From Sva-07 sp963828415 (GTDB lineage Bacteria; Actinomycetota; Acidimicrobiia; Acidimicrobiales; Ilumatobacteraceae), in NCBI GenBank assembly GCA_963828415.1, contig CAWHEI010000003.1, positions 758,366-822,365 on the forward strand: a stretch of 64,000 nt of DNA, in the 5' to 3' direction. The notes beneath the pieces are model-generated. The model saw only the letters and a program-made list of their open reading frames with translations. It made no database searches and was not told where the DNA came from. Every line of letters starts with the position of its first letter. Positions within the stretch are counted from its first letter, which is position 1. This document shows positions 34,075 to 43,052 of the stretch, in pieces. The position numbers were made by a program, and so were the translations under genes.

Positions 34075-35435
34075 CACGACAATGTTCCCTCCCCGAGCGG
34101 TGTGGTGGGATGCGACCAGCCGACGTCGAGTCCGTCGATCTCGACGCACGGACCGAGGTGGTCGACAACGCCGAAGCCGGTGCGTGATCGCAGCAGCGGC
34201 GGTGAGAACCCCGAGGGACTCGTGACCTCGTCGAGTCGGCCGACGCGCAGGATCCACGCCGCGGTCTGACAGAGCGAGCCGTCGACACGTCGAGCATCGC
34301 CATCGCCAAGGGATGCATCGAGGGCCTCCATGACCCCCGCAGCCATCACGAAGCCGGTGACGTAGTCGGTCGCAGCGCACGGAAGCATCACCGGTTTGTC
34401 GACGCCGAGCGGGTCCAGACACAGACCGCTCGTCGCCTGGGCCAGTTGCTCCCACCCGGCGCGATCAGCCCACGGTCCGTCGTGGCCGAACGCAGATACC
34501 GAGGCGAAGACCCCGGCGAAACCATCGGCCCGCAGGGAGTCCTCGTCGAGGCCATACCGAGCAACGACGCCCGGCCGGTAGCCCTGCACGACCACGTCGG
34601 CCTCGAGCGCAACCTGACGCAGTGCAGCCAACGAATGCGCATCGGCAAAATCTGCGTGCGCCTGCCGCTTGCCGTGGCCGGTGTCGACGACGAACGCGGG
34701 GACAACCGGGACGTTGGGTCCTCGCACGTGGAGCACGTCGGCGCCGAACGCTGCGAGCGTGCGCCCGCAGGTTGGGCCGGCGAGCACCCGGGTGAGGTCG
34801 AGCACGCGCAGCCCGTCGAGCGGCCGAGTCGCCGACGGCGCCCATCTCGTCGACGCAGCCACGCCGCGAGTGCCGACCACGACGGTCGGCCAGGTGTGCA
34901 CGAGTTGGCCCTGTTCGTGTTCGCGCCATTCGTCCTCGGTGCGGATGATCACCGAGCAGCCGCGCCGCTTCGCGATCGCGTCCTCCAGCGCGGCCGACTC
35001 CGACCCGCTCACCACCGCCGCGATCGTCGCCTCGTCGGCCCCGACAGGCACGTCGAGCAGCGACGCCATACGTTCGGCGAGCGCCGGAAACCCGCCGTGA
35101 AGATGGATCCACCGTCCGTCCGCGCACCGATAGCGACCCACCCACGGATTGTCGGCGTTCGTGCGCGCCATCGACTCGCCGTCGACGCGCATGACCGCGA
35201 AGCCGATCGTCGCCGCCGCCGCATGTTCGACGTTGGCTCGCACGGGCCCAGGAGCACCACCGGCCCGTCGAGCGAGTCGAGCCGCTGCAACCCCGGAACG
35301 AGCCAGCGCGACCGCTGCGATCTCACCGACCGGCCAGGGCGTGGTGAGGGCGGGGTCGGATCCCGCAATCTCGACGTCGCCGTCGAGCGTCAGCATTCCC
35401 AGTTCGGCGACGTGTGCGATTCGTCCCGGTTGCAT
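34071..35435 (-). CDS. CaiB/BaiF-type (family III) CoA-transferase
   Basis: A 454-residue protein. The typical family III core starts at about residue 205 with RPLDGLRVLDLTRVLAGPTCGRTLAAFGADVLHV. The VVQGYRPGVVARYGLD and SVSAFGHDGPW segments follow. The N-terminal 200 residues resemble a degenerate second half (WVGRYRCADGRWIHLHGGFP), as in tandem or circularly arranged CoA-transferases. These enzymes move CoA between organic acids. The substrate is unknown. Confidence 0.82.
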   Translation of the reverse strand: MQPGRIAHVAELGMLTLDGDVEIAGSDPALTTPWPVGEIAAVALARSGVAAARLARRAGGAPGPVRANVEHAAAATIGFAVMRVDGESMARTNADNPWVGRYRCADGRWIHLHGGFPALAERMASLLDVPVGADEATIAAVVSGSESAALEDAIAKRRGCSVIIRTEDEWREHEQGQLVHTWPTVVVGTRGVAASTRWAPSATRPLDGLRVLDLTRVLAGPTCGRTLAAFGADVLHVRGPNVPVVPAFVVDTGHGKRQAHADFADAHSLAALRQVALEADVVVQGYRPGVVARYGLDEDSLRADGFAGVFASVSAFGHDGPWADRAGWEQLAQATSGLCLDPLGVDKPVMLPCAATDYVTGFVMAAGVMEALDASLGDGDARRVDGSLCQTAAWILRVGRLDEVTSPSGFSPPLLRSRTGFGVVDHLGPCVEIDGLDVGWSHPTTPLGEGTLSW

Positions 35436-35501
35436 CGGCCCATCCTTGCCGAGTGCGAGTGCACCGAGGAGAGGCAGAGTTGTCGGCGTACGACGAGTTG
35501 G

Positions 35502-36380
35502 TCACCGAGTGCCGGTGAGCGTCGGCAACAGCGCCCGAGCGACATCGGCGGGGCGCTCTTCGTGCGAGAACAGGCCGGCGCCGTGGATGACCTCGATCTT
35601 CGCGTCGGGGAATTCGACGACCATCGCCCGGGCCCGGTCGACCGGGAAGAACGGGTCCTTGTCACCCCACACCAACTGCACCGGCACGTCGAGCCGACGA
35701 TGGATGTCGGTGAGATCGGTGACGTGTTTCATGTCGAACGAGCGCAGCAGCCTCACCGCTGCGTCCCGGCGAGCGGGAACCTCGTGCAACGGAGCGAGGA
35801 AGAACTCGGCGAACTCGCCGCCGAGCAGTGAGCGGTCGGCGAACGCATCACCGAACACCGCCTTGGACCGCACGAGGCGCGGCTGTCCGGCCACCCATCC
35901 GAGTCCGGCGCTGAGGCCGGGAAGGTGTCGCGACGCGATGAACGACTTGAACCGCCAGCTTGGATCCGGCGGTTCGGTGTTGATCAGCCCCATCGCGCGC
36001 AGGCGCGGGTCGCCGACCATGGCGTGACGGGCGATCATCCCGCCGCTGTCGTGGCCGACCACCGCGACCTGGTCGAGTTCGAGGAGATCGACCACCCGCC
36101 GCACCGACTCGATGTGCTGTTGGATCGACATCGGCGTGTCGGCGTCGAACCGGCTGGAACCTGCGGACGGCAGGTCGATCAGGTGGCACGTGACGTGGTC
36201 GACGAGGTGCGGCAGCAGCTTGCGGAACGTCGCGCCGCTGACTGGCCAGCCGTGGACGAACAGGACGTCGGGGCCGGAGCCGACGACGCGGTAGGCGACC
36301 TCACCGGCGCCGACATCGAGGAATCGGTCCGGCTCGCGGCGGAACAGGTCGGATGCTTCGGCGGGGGTCATCGTGGACAT
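35502..36380 (-). CDS. Alpha/beta hydrolase (D-nucleophile type)
   Basis: A 292-residue alpha/beta-hydrolase. The oxyanion motif is LFVHGWPVSGATFRK. The elbow GHDSGGMIARH suggests an Asp nucleophile, as in epoxide hydrolases and haloalkane dehalogenases. A late Asp is in VWGDKDPFFP, and the C-terminal His position reads GAGLFSHEERP, where the usual GHW/GHF is replaced by a shifted His. It shares an operon with a limonene-epoxide-hydrolase-like gene upstream, which strengthens an epoxide-related role. A divergent TetR probably controls both. Confidence 0.78.
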   Translation of the reverse strand: MSTMTPAEASDLFRREPDRFLDVGAGEVAYRVVGSGPDVLFVHGWPVSGATFRKLLPHLVDHVTCHLIDLPSAGSSRFDADTPMSIQQHIESVRRVVDLLELDQVAVVGHDSGGMIARHAMVGDPRLRAMGLINTEPPDPSWRFKSFIASRHLPGLSAGLGWVAGQPRLVRSKAVFGDAFADRSLLGGEFAEFFLAPLHEVPARRDAAVRLLRSFDMKHVTDLTDIHRRLDVPVQLVWGDKDPFFPVDRARAMVVEFPDAKIEVIHGAGLFSHEERPADVARALLPTLTGTR

Positions 36381-36406
36381 CAGGTCTCCAGGTGGATTGG
36401 GGTTGG

Positions 36407-36799
36407 TCAGGCAGCAGACGGGTCGTGGATCGTGGCGGCGGTGGCGAGATCGAAGTAGTCACGCCAGACCGTGATCAGCCCGTCGTGGACCTCGAACACG
36501 CTGTTGACGGGGAGCTCACGCCAGCCGTGGTCGAGCCGGTGACGATCGAGACGCTCCATGAACACGACCGGGCCGCCGGCGGCCTGGCGCAGGATCAGGA
36601 ACTCGTTCTCGTGGATCGGCGCGAAGAACGGGCCGAGCACCTCGCGAACCCCGGCATGGCCGCGCACCGTTCCCATCGGGATGTTCGTGTACTCGCAGTC
36701 GTCGGCGAGGAAGGTCAACGCCGTGTCGAAGTCCATCGCAACGAATGCCTCGAGGACCGCCTCGACGGTCTCGGTCGGGCTGAGTGGGGTGCCGGTCAT
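36407..36799 (-). CDS. Limonene-1,2-epoxide hydrolase-like / SnoaL-like protein
   Basis: A 130-residue cone-fold protein. Features are FVAMDFDTALTFLADDCEYTNIP, GVREVLGPFF, VFMERLDRHRL and NSVFEVHDGLITVWRDYFD. The Asp-Arg-Asp arrangement (D in LAD, R in ERLD, D in WRDYFD) matches limonene-1,2-epoxide hydrolases, which open epoxides with water. ATG 36799 has a GAGGAG ribosome binding site at eight bases; the longer frame from 36850 does not. It is first in an operon with an alpha/beta hydrolase and divergent from TetR. Confidence 0.8.
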   Translation of the reverse strand: MTGTPLSPTETVEAVLEAFVAMDFDTALTFLADDCEYTNIPMGTVRGHAGVREVLGPFFAPIHENEFLILRQAAGGPVVFMERLDRHRLDHGWRELPVNSVFEVHDGLITVWRDYFDLATAATIHDPSAA

Positions 36800-36880
36800 C
36801 TCGAACTCCTCGGGTCGTGCCGTCGCTGCGGGGGCGCTGCGGTTTGGCATGATCTGTAGTGACGACTTCAGACTCTATTC

Positions 36881-36894
36881 GTAGTGATCACTAC
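36881..36894. promoter_or_regulatory. TetR operator candidate
   Basis: GTAGTGATCACTAC is a perfect 14-bp palindrome located 14 bp before the TetR start. A matching half-site TGTAGTGA lies at about 36855-36862, next to the divergent hydrolase operon. Autorepression and control of the hydrolase operon are the likely roles (inferred). Confidence 0.65.
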
Positions 36895-36907
36895 AGTCAA
36901 GGGCGGG

Positions 36908-37444
36908 ATGGGCTACCGACACACCAAACAGGAGATTCTCGACGGGGCGCTCGCCGCGGCGTTGAACGACGGGCTCAGCCAGCTCACGTTCGGACGCGTC
37001 GCCAAGCGGCTCGGCATCAACGACCGCACGGTCGTGTACTACTTCCCGACGAAGGACGACCTGATCACCGAGGTCGTGATGTCGATGGGGCTCCAGCTGC
37101 AGGAGACCCTCGGCGCCGCGTTCGCGACGCCGGCCACCAATCACCTCGAACTCGCTCGAATGGCCTGGCCCGTACTCGCCCGTGACGAGACGGACCAGAT
37201 CTTTGCGCTCTTCTTCGAGGCGAACGGCCTCGCCGCGACGGGGCGGGCGCCGTTCGCAACCCTGGTGCCGCAATTGATCGAGGCGTGGATCGACTGGGTG
37301 ATGCTGTTCCTCGCTGGAAGTGCACACGAACGCCGAGCCGAGGCCGAAGCCGCGATCGCCGTGATCGACGGTCTCATCCTGCTTCGCCTGCTTGCGGGCC
37401 CCGCCGCGGCCAGACGTGCCGCGAAGCGCCTCGGCGTCGCGTGA
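36908..37444 (+). CDS. TetR-family transcriptional regulator
   Basis: A 178-residue one-component regulator. The N-terminal HTH is TKQEILDGALAAALNDGLSQ through FGRVAKRLGINDRTVVYYFPTKDDLITEV. The C-terminal all-helical ligand domain is variable. ATG 36908 (MGYRHTKQE) follows AAGGGCGGG; the GTG at 36884 lies inside the palindromic operator and is unlikely. It should regulate itself and the divergent epoxide-hydrolase-like genes. Confidence 0.85.
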   Translation: MGYRHTKQEILDGALAAALNDGLSQLTFGRVAKRLGINDRTVVYYFPTKDDLITEVVMSMGLQLQETLGAAFATPATNHLELARMAWPVLARDETDQIFALFFEANGLAATGRAPFATLVPQLIEAWIDWVMLFLAGSAHERRAEAEAAIAVIDGLILLRLLAGPAAARRAAKRLGVA

Positions 37445-37459
37445 CCCCTCCACCCCGAA

Positions 37460-37567
37460 TTTGTGTGAGCGACAATCGCTGTACCCGACCTTGACGCTCA
37501 CACAAATCGGCCTTTCGATTCTTGCGTGAGCGATGATCCGTCCCTTCGACGTTGTCGCTCACACAAA
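37460..37567. repeat. Two-copy palindromic repeat with TTTGTGTGAGCG arms
   Basis: Copy 1 (37460-37506) has perfect 12-bp arms, TTTGTGTGAGCG and its complement, around a 23-nt interior. Copy 2 (37522-37567) has slightly diverged arms (TTGCGTGAGCG / CGCTCACACAA) and a related interior, in the same orientation. The period is about 61-62 bp, similar to the GATGAGC arrays. It fills the gap between convergent TetR and MMPL genes. Confidence 0.88.
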
Positions 37568-37603
37568 CGGGTGGGGTCATTCGCTCGCCCCCGCACCGAT
37601 CGA

Positions 37604-39850
37604 TCAGACGCCGACCAACTCGCGCTCGTCGGCAGTTGCGTCGCCGGGCGCAACCGGCTCCATCTCGGGGTCGGGGAGGTTGGTCTCGCCGTCGATGTCG
37701 ACCCTCGGCAGGAGACGATCGAGCCAGCCGGGCAGCCACCAGTTGGCGTCGCCCATCAGCTTCATCGTCGCCGGCACCAGCACGATCCGCACGATCGTGG
37801 CGTCGACGAGGATCGCCACGGCGAGCCCGAGGCCCATCATCTTGATGACGGGGTCGTCGCCGAGCACGAAGCCGGCGAACACCGAGATCATGATCAGCGC
37901 CGCCGACGTGATCACGCGAGCCGTGCTGGCGATGCCGTTGATCACCGAGGCGTCGTTGTCGCCGGTGGCCACGTACTCCTCGCGGACCCGTGAGAGCAGG
38001 AACACCTCGTAGTCCATCGACAGCCCGAAGAGCACGGCGAACATGAACATCGGGATGAACGACACGATCGGCACCGGCCCCTCGAGACCGATCAGGTCCT
38101 TGCCCCACCCCCACTGGAACACCATCACCAGCACGCCGTAGGCGGCACCGATCGACAGCAGGTTCAAGAGCGCCGCCTTCAGCGGCACCAGGATCGACCG
38201 GAACACCACCATCAGCAGCAGGAACGACAGCAGCACGACCGCCGCGATGAACCACGGGAGTCGTTCGGTGACGCGGTTGGCGACGTCGCCGAAGCTGGCG
38301 GTCTGGCCGCCAACGTGCGCCGTCGCGGCGCTGCCGGCGAGGACCGAGGGGAACACGTCGCTGCGGAGTCGCTGCACCGTCTCGAACGTGGCAGCGTCTT
38401 GCGGAGACGAGTTCGGCACCACGACGATCGTGGCGACGCCGGAGGCCTCGTCCACCTCGGGAGGAGCAACGGCGGCCACACCCGGGTCGGTGGCGATCGC
38501 CGCAGCGAGCGGATCGACGACGGTCGCGTCGGTGGAGATGTCGACGGCCACCACCAGCGGGCCGTTGACGCCCGGGCCGAAGCCGTCGGCGGTCAGGTCG
38601 TAGGCCACGCGCTCGGTGCGACTCGTCGGCAGGGTCCCTTCGTCGGGGAACCCGAGCTGCAGATCGAGGACCGGCGCGGTGAGCGCGAGCAGGAATGTCG
38701 TCGTGCCGACCGCATAGACGACCGCGTGGCGCGACACGTGCCGCCCCCAGCGAGCCCAGCCCGCGCCGGCAGTGCCGGAGGTGTGGTGACGGCGGTGGAT
38801 GCCGAAGCGATTGATCGCATGGCCGCTCCACCCGAGCAGCGCCGGAAGCAGCGTCACGGACGCAACCACCATCAGGGCCACGATCACCGACGTGGCGACC
38901 CCGGCCGCAGTCATGAACGGAACGCCGGCGACGGCGAGACCGAGGATGGCGATCACGACGGTGCCGCCGGCGAAGATCACCGCTTGGCCGGCCGTGGCGA
39001 CGGCGCGCCCGGCCGACTCCTCCACCGTCATGCCACGAGCGAGGAACTCGCGGTGACGAGTGACGATGAACAGGGCGTAGTCGATCCCCACTCCGAGCCC
39101 GATCATGCTCGCCATCTGCGGCGCCCAGCTCGGGATGTCGATCACGTAGTTGATCAACGACATCGAAGCGATCCCGAGGGCGAGGCCGAACACGGCGAGC
39201 CCGATCGGCAGACCCATGGCGATCACCGAGCCGAACGCAACGAGCAGGATGACCATCGCGACCACCAGCCCGATCAGTTCAGCGGCGTTGTTCTCCGGCT
39301 CCTCGAAGTTCAGGAACAGGTCGCCGCCCATCTCGATCTGCAGCGGCGAGTCGGCACGGATCTCGTTCACCGCCTCCTTCAAGTTGTCGAGGTCACCGAC
39401 ATCGAGTGCCTCCATGACCGGGTACTGGATTGCGATGAGCACGACGCGGCCGTCGGCCGAGACCTCGCCGCTGGCGGCGGCGTCGTCGGGGCCGAGCGCG
39501 AGCGTCGAGACCGGATCCGACATCGCCACGACGTTCGGGAGATCCGCGAGGCCAGCGCGGAGTTCTTCAAGAGCCGTTCGGGACTCGGTGGAGTCGAAGA
39601 ACGTCACGTCCGGATCGGCGGGTGTCGCCACCACGCGAGCGGTGAGACCCGCCCGGTCCGACTGCGCGGAGGAGAGCAGTTCGATGGCCCGCTGCGAGTC
39701 GAGGCCAGGAACGGCGAACGAATCCTCGAGTTCGCGCCCGAACGACGACGACGCAGCGATCACGGCGACCGCCACGAAGAACCAGGCGCCGATCACACGC
39801 CACGGGCGGCGGGCGGCGAATCGGCCCAGGCGGTACAGGGCAGTGGACAT
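37604..39850 (-). CDS. MMPL/RND-family transporter
   Basis: A 748-residue membrane protein. The N-terminus MSTALYRLGRFAARRPWRVI precedes the first TM helix, followed by a large extracytoplasmic loop. Two blocks of TM helices bear the proton-relay-type sequences VGIDYALFIVTRHREFLARG and GLSMDYEVFLLSRVREEY. This is the MMPL architecture used for lipid or drug export. No lipid biosynthesis genes are adjacent. The divergent histidine kinase/response regulator pair may control it. Confidence 0.9.
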   Translation of the reverse strand: MSTALYRLGRFAARRPWRVIGAWFFVAVAVIAASSSFGRELEDSFAVPGLDSQRAIELLSSAQSDRAGLTARVVATPADPDVTFFDSTESRTALEELRAGLADLPNVVAMSDPVSTLALGPDDAAASGEVSADGRVVLIAIQYPVMEALDVGDLDNLKEAVNEIRADSPLQIEMGGDLFLNFEEPENNAAELIGLVVAMVILLVAFGSVIAMGLPIGLAVFGLALGIASMSLINYVIDIPSWAPQMASMIGLGVGIDYALFIVTRHREFLARGMTVEESAGRAVATAGQAVIFAGGTVVIAILGLAVAGVPFMTAAGVATSVIVALMVVASVTLLPALLGWSGHAINRFGIHRRHHTSGTAGAGWARWGRHVSRHAVVYAVGTTTFLLALTAPVLDLQLGFPDEGTLPTSRTERVAYDLTADGFGPGVNGPLVVAVDISTDATVVDPLAAAIATDPGVAAVAPPEVDEASGVATIVVVPNSSPQDAATFETVQRLRSDVFPSVLAGSAATAHVGGQTASFGDVANRVTERLPWFIAAVVLLSFLLLMVVFRSILVPLKAALLNLLSIGAAYGVLVMVFQWGWGKDLIGLEGPVPIVSFIPMFMFAVLFGLSMDYEVFLLSRVREEYVATGDNDASVINGIASTARVITSAALIMISVFAGFVLGDDPVIKMMGLGLAVAILVDATIVRIVLVPATMKLMGDANWWLPGWLDRLLPRVDIDGETNLPDPEMEPVAPGDATADERELVGV

Positions 39851-40012
39851 CGATTGACTCCTTCAGATGGATTCGGGACGCCGGCCATCGTGACGGCGGG
39901 GCGGCCCTGCCGACATCGGCGCAACGGCTGGTTCTCGACGGTCGATCGGCCGAGGCGCGGTCGTCCTTTCGGCCGATCCGGACCGGTAGGGCGATTCCCT
40001 ACGCTGTCGTAC

Positions 40013-41164
40013 GTGGTGTCGTCCGTCGTCCGCAGCCTCCTCGCCGAACCTCGTGTGCCCGGTGCCCCCACGCGGGTGTGGCGCGACTGGGTGTTGGTGG
40101 GCGCGATCGCCGTCGGCTCGATGATCGAGATGCTCGTGCGCGACGACGTCCCGTGGCCGGTGCCGACGCTGCTCGTCTCGCTCGTCATTGCGGCCACGGT
40201 CTTGCCTCGGCGCCAGCACCCGTTGGCAATGACGATCGTTGCGTTCGCCACCGTCAACGCACTGAGCCTTGCTGTCTGGATCGACGGGGGTCCGGTGGCG
40301 GGCTACAACTCACTGGCGTTCCTGCTCGTGATCCCGTACTGCCTGTTCCGCTGGGGATCCGGGCGCGATGCCGCCATCGGTGTGGGCATCCTGCTGGTCG
40401 CCTGGTTCGTCGGGATCACGACCGACGCCGGCACGGTCGGCGATGCGATCGGTGGGTTGATGGTGCTCGCCTTCACCGCCGCGGTCGGCATCGCCGTGCG
40501 CACCCGGGGCACGCTGCGCGAGCGCGAGTTCGAGGAGGTCAAACTGCTCGAACGCGAACAGCTCGCCCGCGAGTTGCACGACACGGTGGCCCACCACGTG
40601 TCGGCAATCGCGGTCCAGGCCCAGGCCGGCCAGGCCGTCGCCGCCCAGCACCCCGAGGCAGCCGTCGAGACGCTTGCCGTGATCGAGGAGACCGCCAAGC
40701 GCACGCTGGCGGAGATGCGGGCGATGGTCGGTGCGCTGCGTGGCAGCGACGATGCCTCACGGACACCGCAGGGCGGCGTCGGCGACCTCCATCGGCTCGC
40801 CGATCGCGCCTCGGGCACACTGCAGATCGACGTCGAACTGTCGGGCGATCTCGACGATCTCGGCCCGCTCGTCGATGCCGCCGTCTACCGGATCGCTCAG
40901 GAATCGATCACCAACGCGCTCCGCCATGCCCGCCACGCCAGCCGCGTCTCGGTCACCGTCGTCGGCCACGACGACCGGGTCGAACTCACGGTGTCGGACG
41001 ACGGGACCACCTCGGTCGCACCATCCGCCGAGACAACCGGCTACGGCCTGCTCGGGATGAGCGAGCGAGCGAAGCTCCTCGGCGGCACGGTGACGTCGGG
41101 TCCGAGCGCCGGCGGCGGCTGGTCCGTCGCAGCGATGTTGCCGAAGGCCGGTGTCCACGCATGA
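40013..41164 (+). CDS. NarL-type sensor histidine kinase (HisKA_3)
   Basis: About 383 residues. Four or five TM helices occupy residues 25-165, then HisKA_3 with the phospho-acceptor His189 in REQLARELHDTVAHHVSAIA. The HATPase domain has ITNALRHARHASRV and VSDDGTTS, then TGYGLLGMSERAKLLGGTV. It autophosphorylates and passes phosphate to the coupled response regulator (ATGA overlap). The stimulus is unknown; the sensor is embedded in the membrane. GTG 40013 or the next codon GTG 40016 is the start. Confidence 0.88.
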   Translation: MVSSVVRSLLAEPRVPGAPTRVWRDWVLVGAIAVGSMIEMLVRDDVPWPVPTLLVSLVIAATVLPRRQHPLAMTIVAFATVNALSLAVWIDGGPVAGYNSLAFLLVIPYCLFRWGSGRDAAIGVGILLVAWFVGITTDAGTVGDAIGGLMVLAFTAAVGIAVRTRGTLREREFEEVKLLEREQLARELHDTVAHHVSAIAVQAQAGQAVAAQHPEAAVETLAVIEETAKRTLAEMRAMVGALRGSDDASRTPQGGVGDLHRLADRASGTLQIDVELSGDLDDLGPLVDAAVYRIAQESITNALRHARHASRVSVTVVGHDDRVELTVSDDGTTSVAPSAETTGYGLLGMSERAKLLGGTVTSGPSAGGGWSVAAMLPKAGVHA

Positions 41165-41814
41165 TCCGGGTGCTCGTCGCCGACGACCAGGATCTCGTGC
41201 GGACGGGCTTGTCGATGATCCTCGATGCGCAGCCCGGCATCGAGGTCGTTGCGCAGGTGTCCAACGGACGTGACGCCGTCGAGCGGGCCCGTCACCTCCG
41301 CCCGGACGTCTGCCTCGTCGACATTCGCATGCCCGAACTCGACGGCATCGAGGCGACGCGCCTGCTCGCCGGTCCTGGCGTCGACGACCCGCTTGCGGTC
41401 GTCGTGATCACCACGTTCGACCTCGACGAGTACGTGCACGGCGCGTTGAAGGCGGGCGCCCGCGGTTTCCTCTTGAAGGATGCCGGGCCCGAGTTGCTCG
41501 TCCAGGCGATCGAGGCGGCTGCGAACGGTGACGCGCTGATCGCTCCGAGCGTGACCGTGCGGCTGCTGGAGACGTTCTCGGCGACGGGTGCCGGCGGGCG
41601 GCCTGCCGAACCGATCGACGCATTGACCGAACGCGAGGAGGAGGTCCTCGTCACCATCGCTCGTGGACGTACCAACGCCGAGATCGCCACCGACCTGCAC
41701 ATCAGCCTCAGCACCGTGAAGACACACATCGCCAGCCTGATGGGCAAGCTCGGCGCGAGGAACCGGGTCGAGATCGCCATCTGGGCTCACGAAACCGGCC
41801 GCATGACGCGCTGA
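41161..41814 (+). CDS. NarL/LuxR-type response regulator
   Basis: A 217-residue regulator. The receiver domain has Asp8/Asp9, the phosphorylated Asp54 (CLVDIRMPELDG) and Lys106 (FLLKDAG). The C-terminal LuxR-type HTH is LTEREEEVLVTIARGRTNAE through LHISLSTVKTHIASLMGKLGARN. It partners with the histidine kinase whose stop it overlaps. Targets probably include the divergent MMPL gene (inferred). Confidence 0.92.
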   Translation: MIRVLVADDQDLVRTGLSMILDAQPGIEVVAQVSNGRDAVERARHLRPDVCLVDIRMPELDGIEATRLLAGPGVDDPLAVVVITTFDLDEYVHGALKAGARGFLLKDAGPELLVQAIEAAANGDALIAPSVTVRLLETFSATGAGGRPAEPIDALTEREEEVLVTIARGRTNAEIATDLHISLSTVKTHIASLMGKLGARNRVEIAIWAHETGRMTR

Positions 41815-41938
41815 GCTGCTGGCTGCTCTTCCTCGAAGGGCCCCCGGGCACCACGCCGAAGCGTGTGGGTTTGGTCATGAAGTTCGTCGATGCGCACGAG
41901 CGGCTCAAGTTCACGACTGTTGCACCGACAACATCTCC

Positions 41939-43003
41939 ATGCCCATCGCAGCCATTCGCAGCAACCGGTCCGATTCGAAGGGTTTCACGTTGGTCGAACT
42001 GCTGATCGTCATCGTGATTCTCGGCATCCTCGCCACCGTCGTGGTCTTCGCAGTGCGAGCCATCACCGACAAGGGCCAGGAGAACAGCGAAGCGTCCGAT
42101 CTCCGAACGCTCGAGACCGCCAACGAGGCGTACTGGACCGAGTACGGCACCAACGCCACCGAACAACAGCTCCTCGACACCGGCTACATCAGGGAGACGT
42201 CGTCGATGTATGAGCTCGCCGTTGATGCAGGCGGCGCGTTGACGATCACCAACACCCGCACGGGTGCGGTCGCCGGCACGGCATCAGCCACCGGCGGCGG
42301 CGGTGGCGGTGGTGGCGGCGGTGGCGGTGGCGGCGGTGGCGGACCGGTCGGGTCGCTGCAGGGGCTCGTGAAGAACGCCGTCACCGAGTCGGCGATCGCC
42401 GGGGTCGAGGTCTGCGTCAGCGGCACGGCGATCTGCGATACCACGGATGGCACAGGAACGTATGCCATCGCCGACGTACCGACCGGCGAACAGGTGATCA
42501 CCTTCGCGAAGGCGGCATTCACGGACGTCGATGAGTTGGCGATCGTCACCGAAGGTGCGGCGACGACGCAGAACACGGCGATGTCACCGCAGTTGGCCGT
42601 TGGCGATCTCCGAATCGTCGTGACCTGGGGCGCTACCCCCCGGGACCTGGACTCGCACCTGTGGGTGCCGGACGGGACACAGGTGTACTTCAGCAGCAAG
42701 GGATCCGCGACGAGTTCTCCGTTCGCCACGCTCGACGCCGACCAACAGAACGGATACGGTCCAGAGACCATCACGATCTCGCAGCTCAACGCGGGAACGT
42801 ACTCCTTTGCTGTGAAGGAGTACGGCGGCGGCAACTTCGTCCCGGCCGACACAACGGTTCGTGTCTACGACTCGGACGGTCTCATGGAGGAGTTCGTCCC
42901 GCCGTCGAACAGCGGGAGCTGGTGGCGGGTGTTCACCATTGACGGCAGCACCGGCGACATCTCCTCGGTCAACACGATCGGCTCGAGCGGCGGGCCGTTC
43001 TGA
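41939..43003 (+). CDS. Prepilin-like protein with polyglycine linker and YfaP-like surface domain
   Basis: A 354-residue chimeric secreted protein. The type IV prepilin signal is intact: SDSKG|FTLVELLIVIVILGILATV, with cleavage after Gly15 and Glu at mature position 5. A short pilin helix and pseudopilin-like stretch follow (to about 118). Then come 17 consecutive glycines (119-135), a carboxypeptidase-regulatory-like beta domain (LQGLVKNAVTESAIAGVEVC), and a C-terminal YfaP/DUF2135-like domain (LRIVVTWGATPRDLDSHLWV). No pilus assembly, prepilin peptidase or secretion genes are nearby, so it must use machinery encoded elsewhere. Likely an adhesin or minor pilin tip (inferred). Confidence 0.75.
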   Translation: MPIAAIRSNRSDSKGFTLVELLIVIVILGILATVVVFAVRAITDKGQENSEASDLRTLETANEAYWTEYGTNATEQQLLDTGYIRETSSMYELAVDAGGALTITNTRTGAVAGTASATGGGGGGGGGGGGGGGGGPVGSLQGLVKNAVTESAIAGVEVCVSGTAICDTTDGTGTYAIADVPTGEQVITFAKAAFTDVDELAIVTEGAATTQNTAMSPQLAVGDLRIVVTWGATPRDLDSHLWVPDGTQVYFSSKGSATSSPFATLDADQQNGYGPETITISQLNAGTYSFAVKEYGGGNFVPADTTVRVYDSDGLMEEFVPPSNSGSWWRVFTIDGSTGDISSVNTIGSSGGPF

Positions 43004-43052
43004 CCTCGGTCCGACGAAGCTCGTCCCACCCGAGCGGTGAGTGCGGGCCGAG

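Noticed and set aside
38315..40012. Very long N-terminal extension of the histidine kinase
   Set aside because: It is antisense to the MMPL transporter gene; the kinase starts at about 40013, where TM helices begin.
42290..42342. GGC/GGT-rich tract as a genomic repeat
   Set aside because: It is in frame and encodes the polyglycine linker of the prepilin-like protein.
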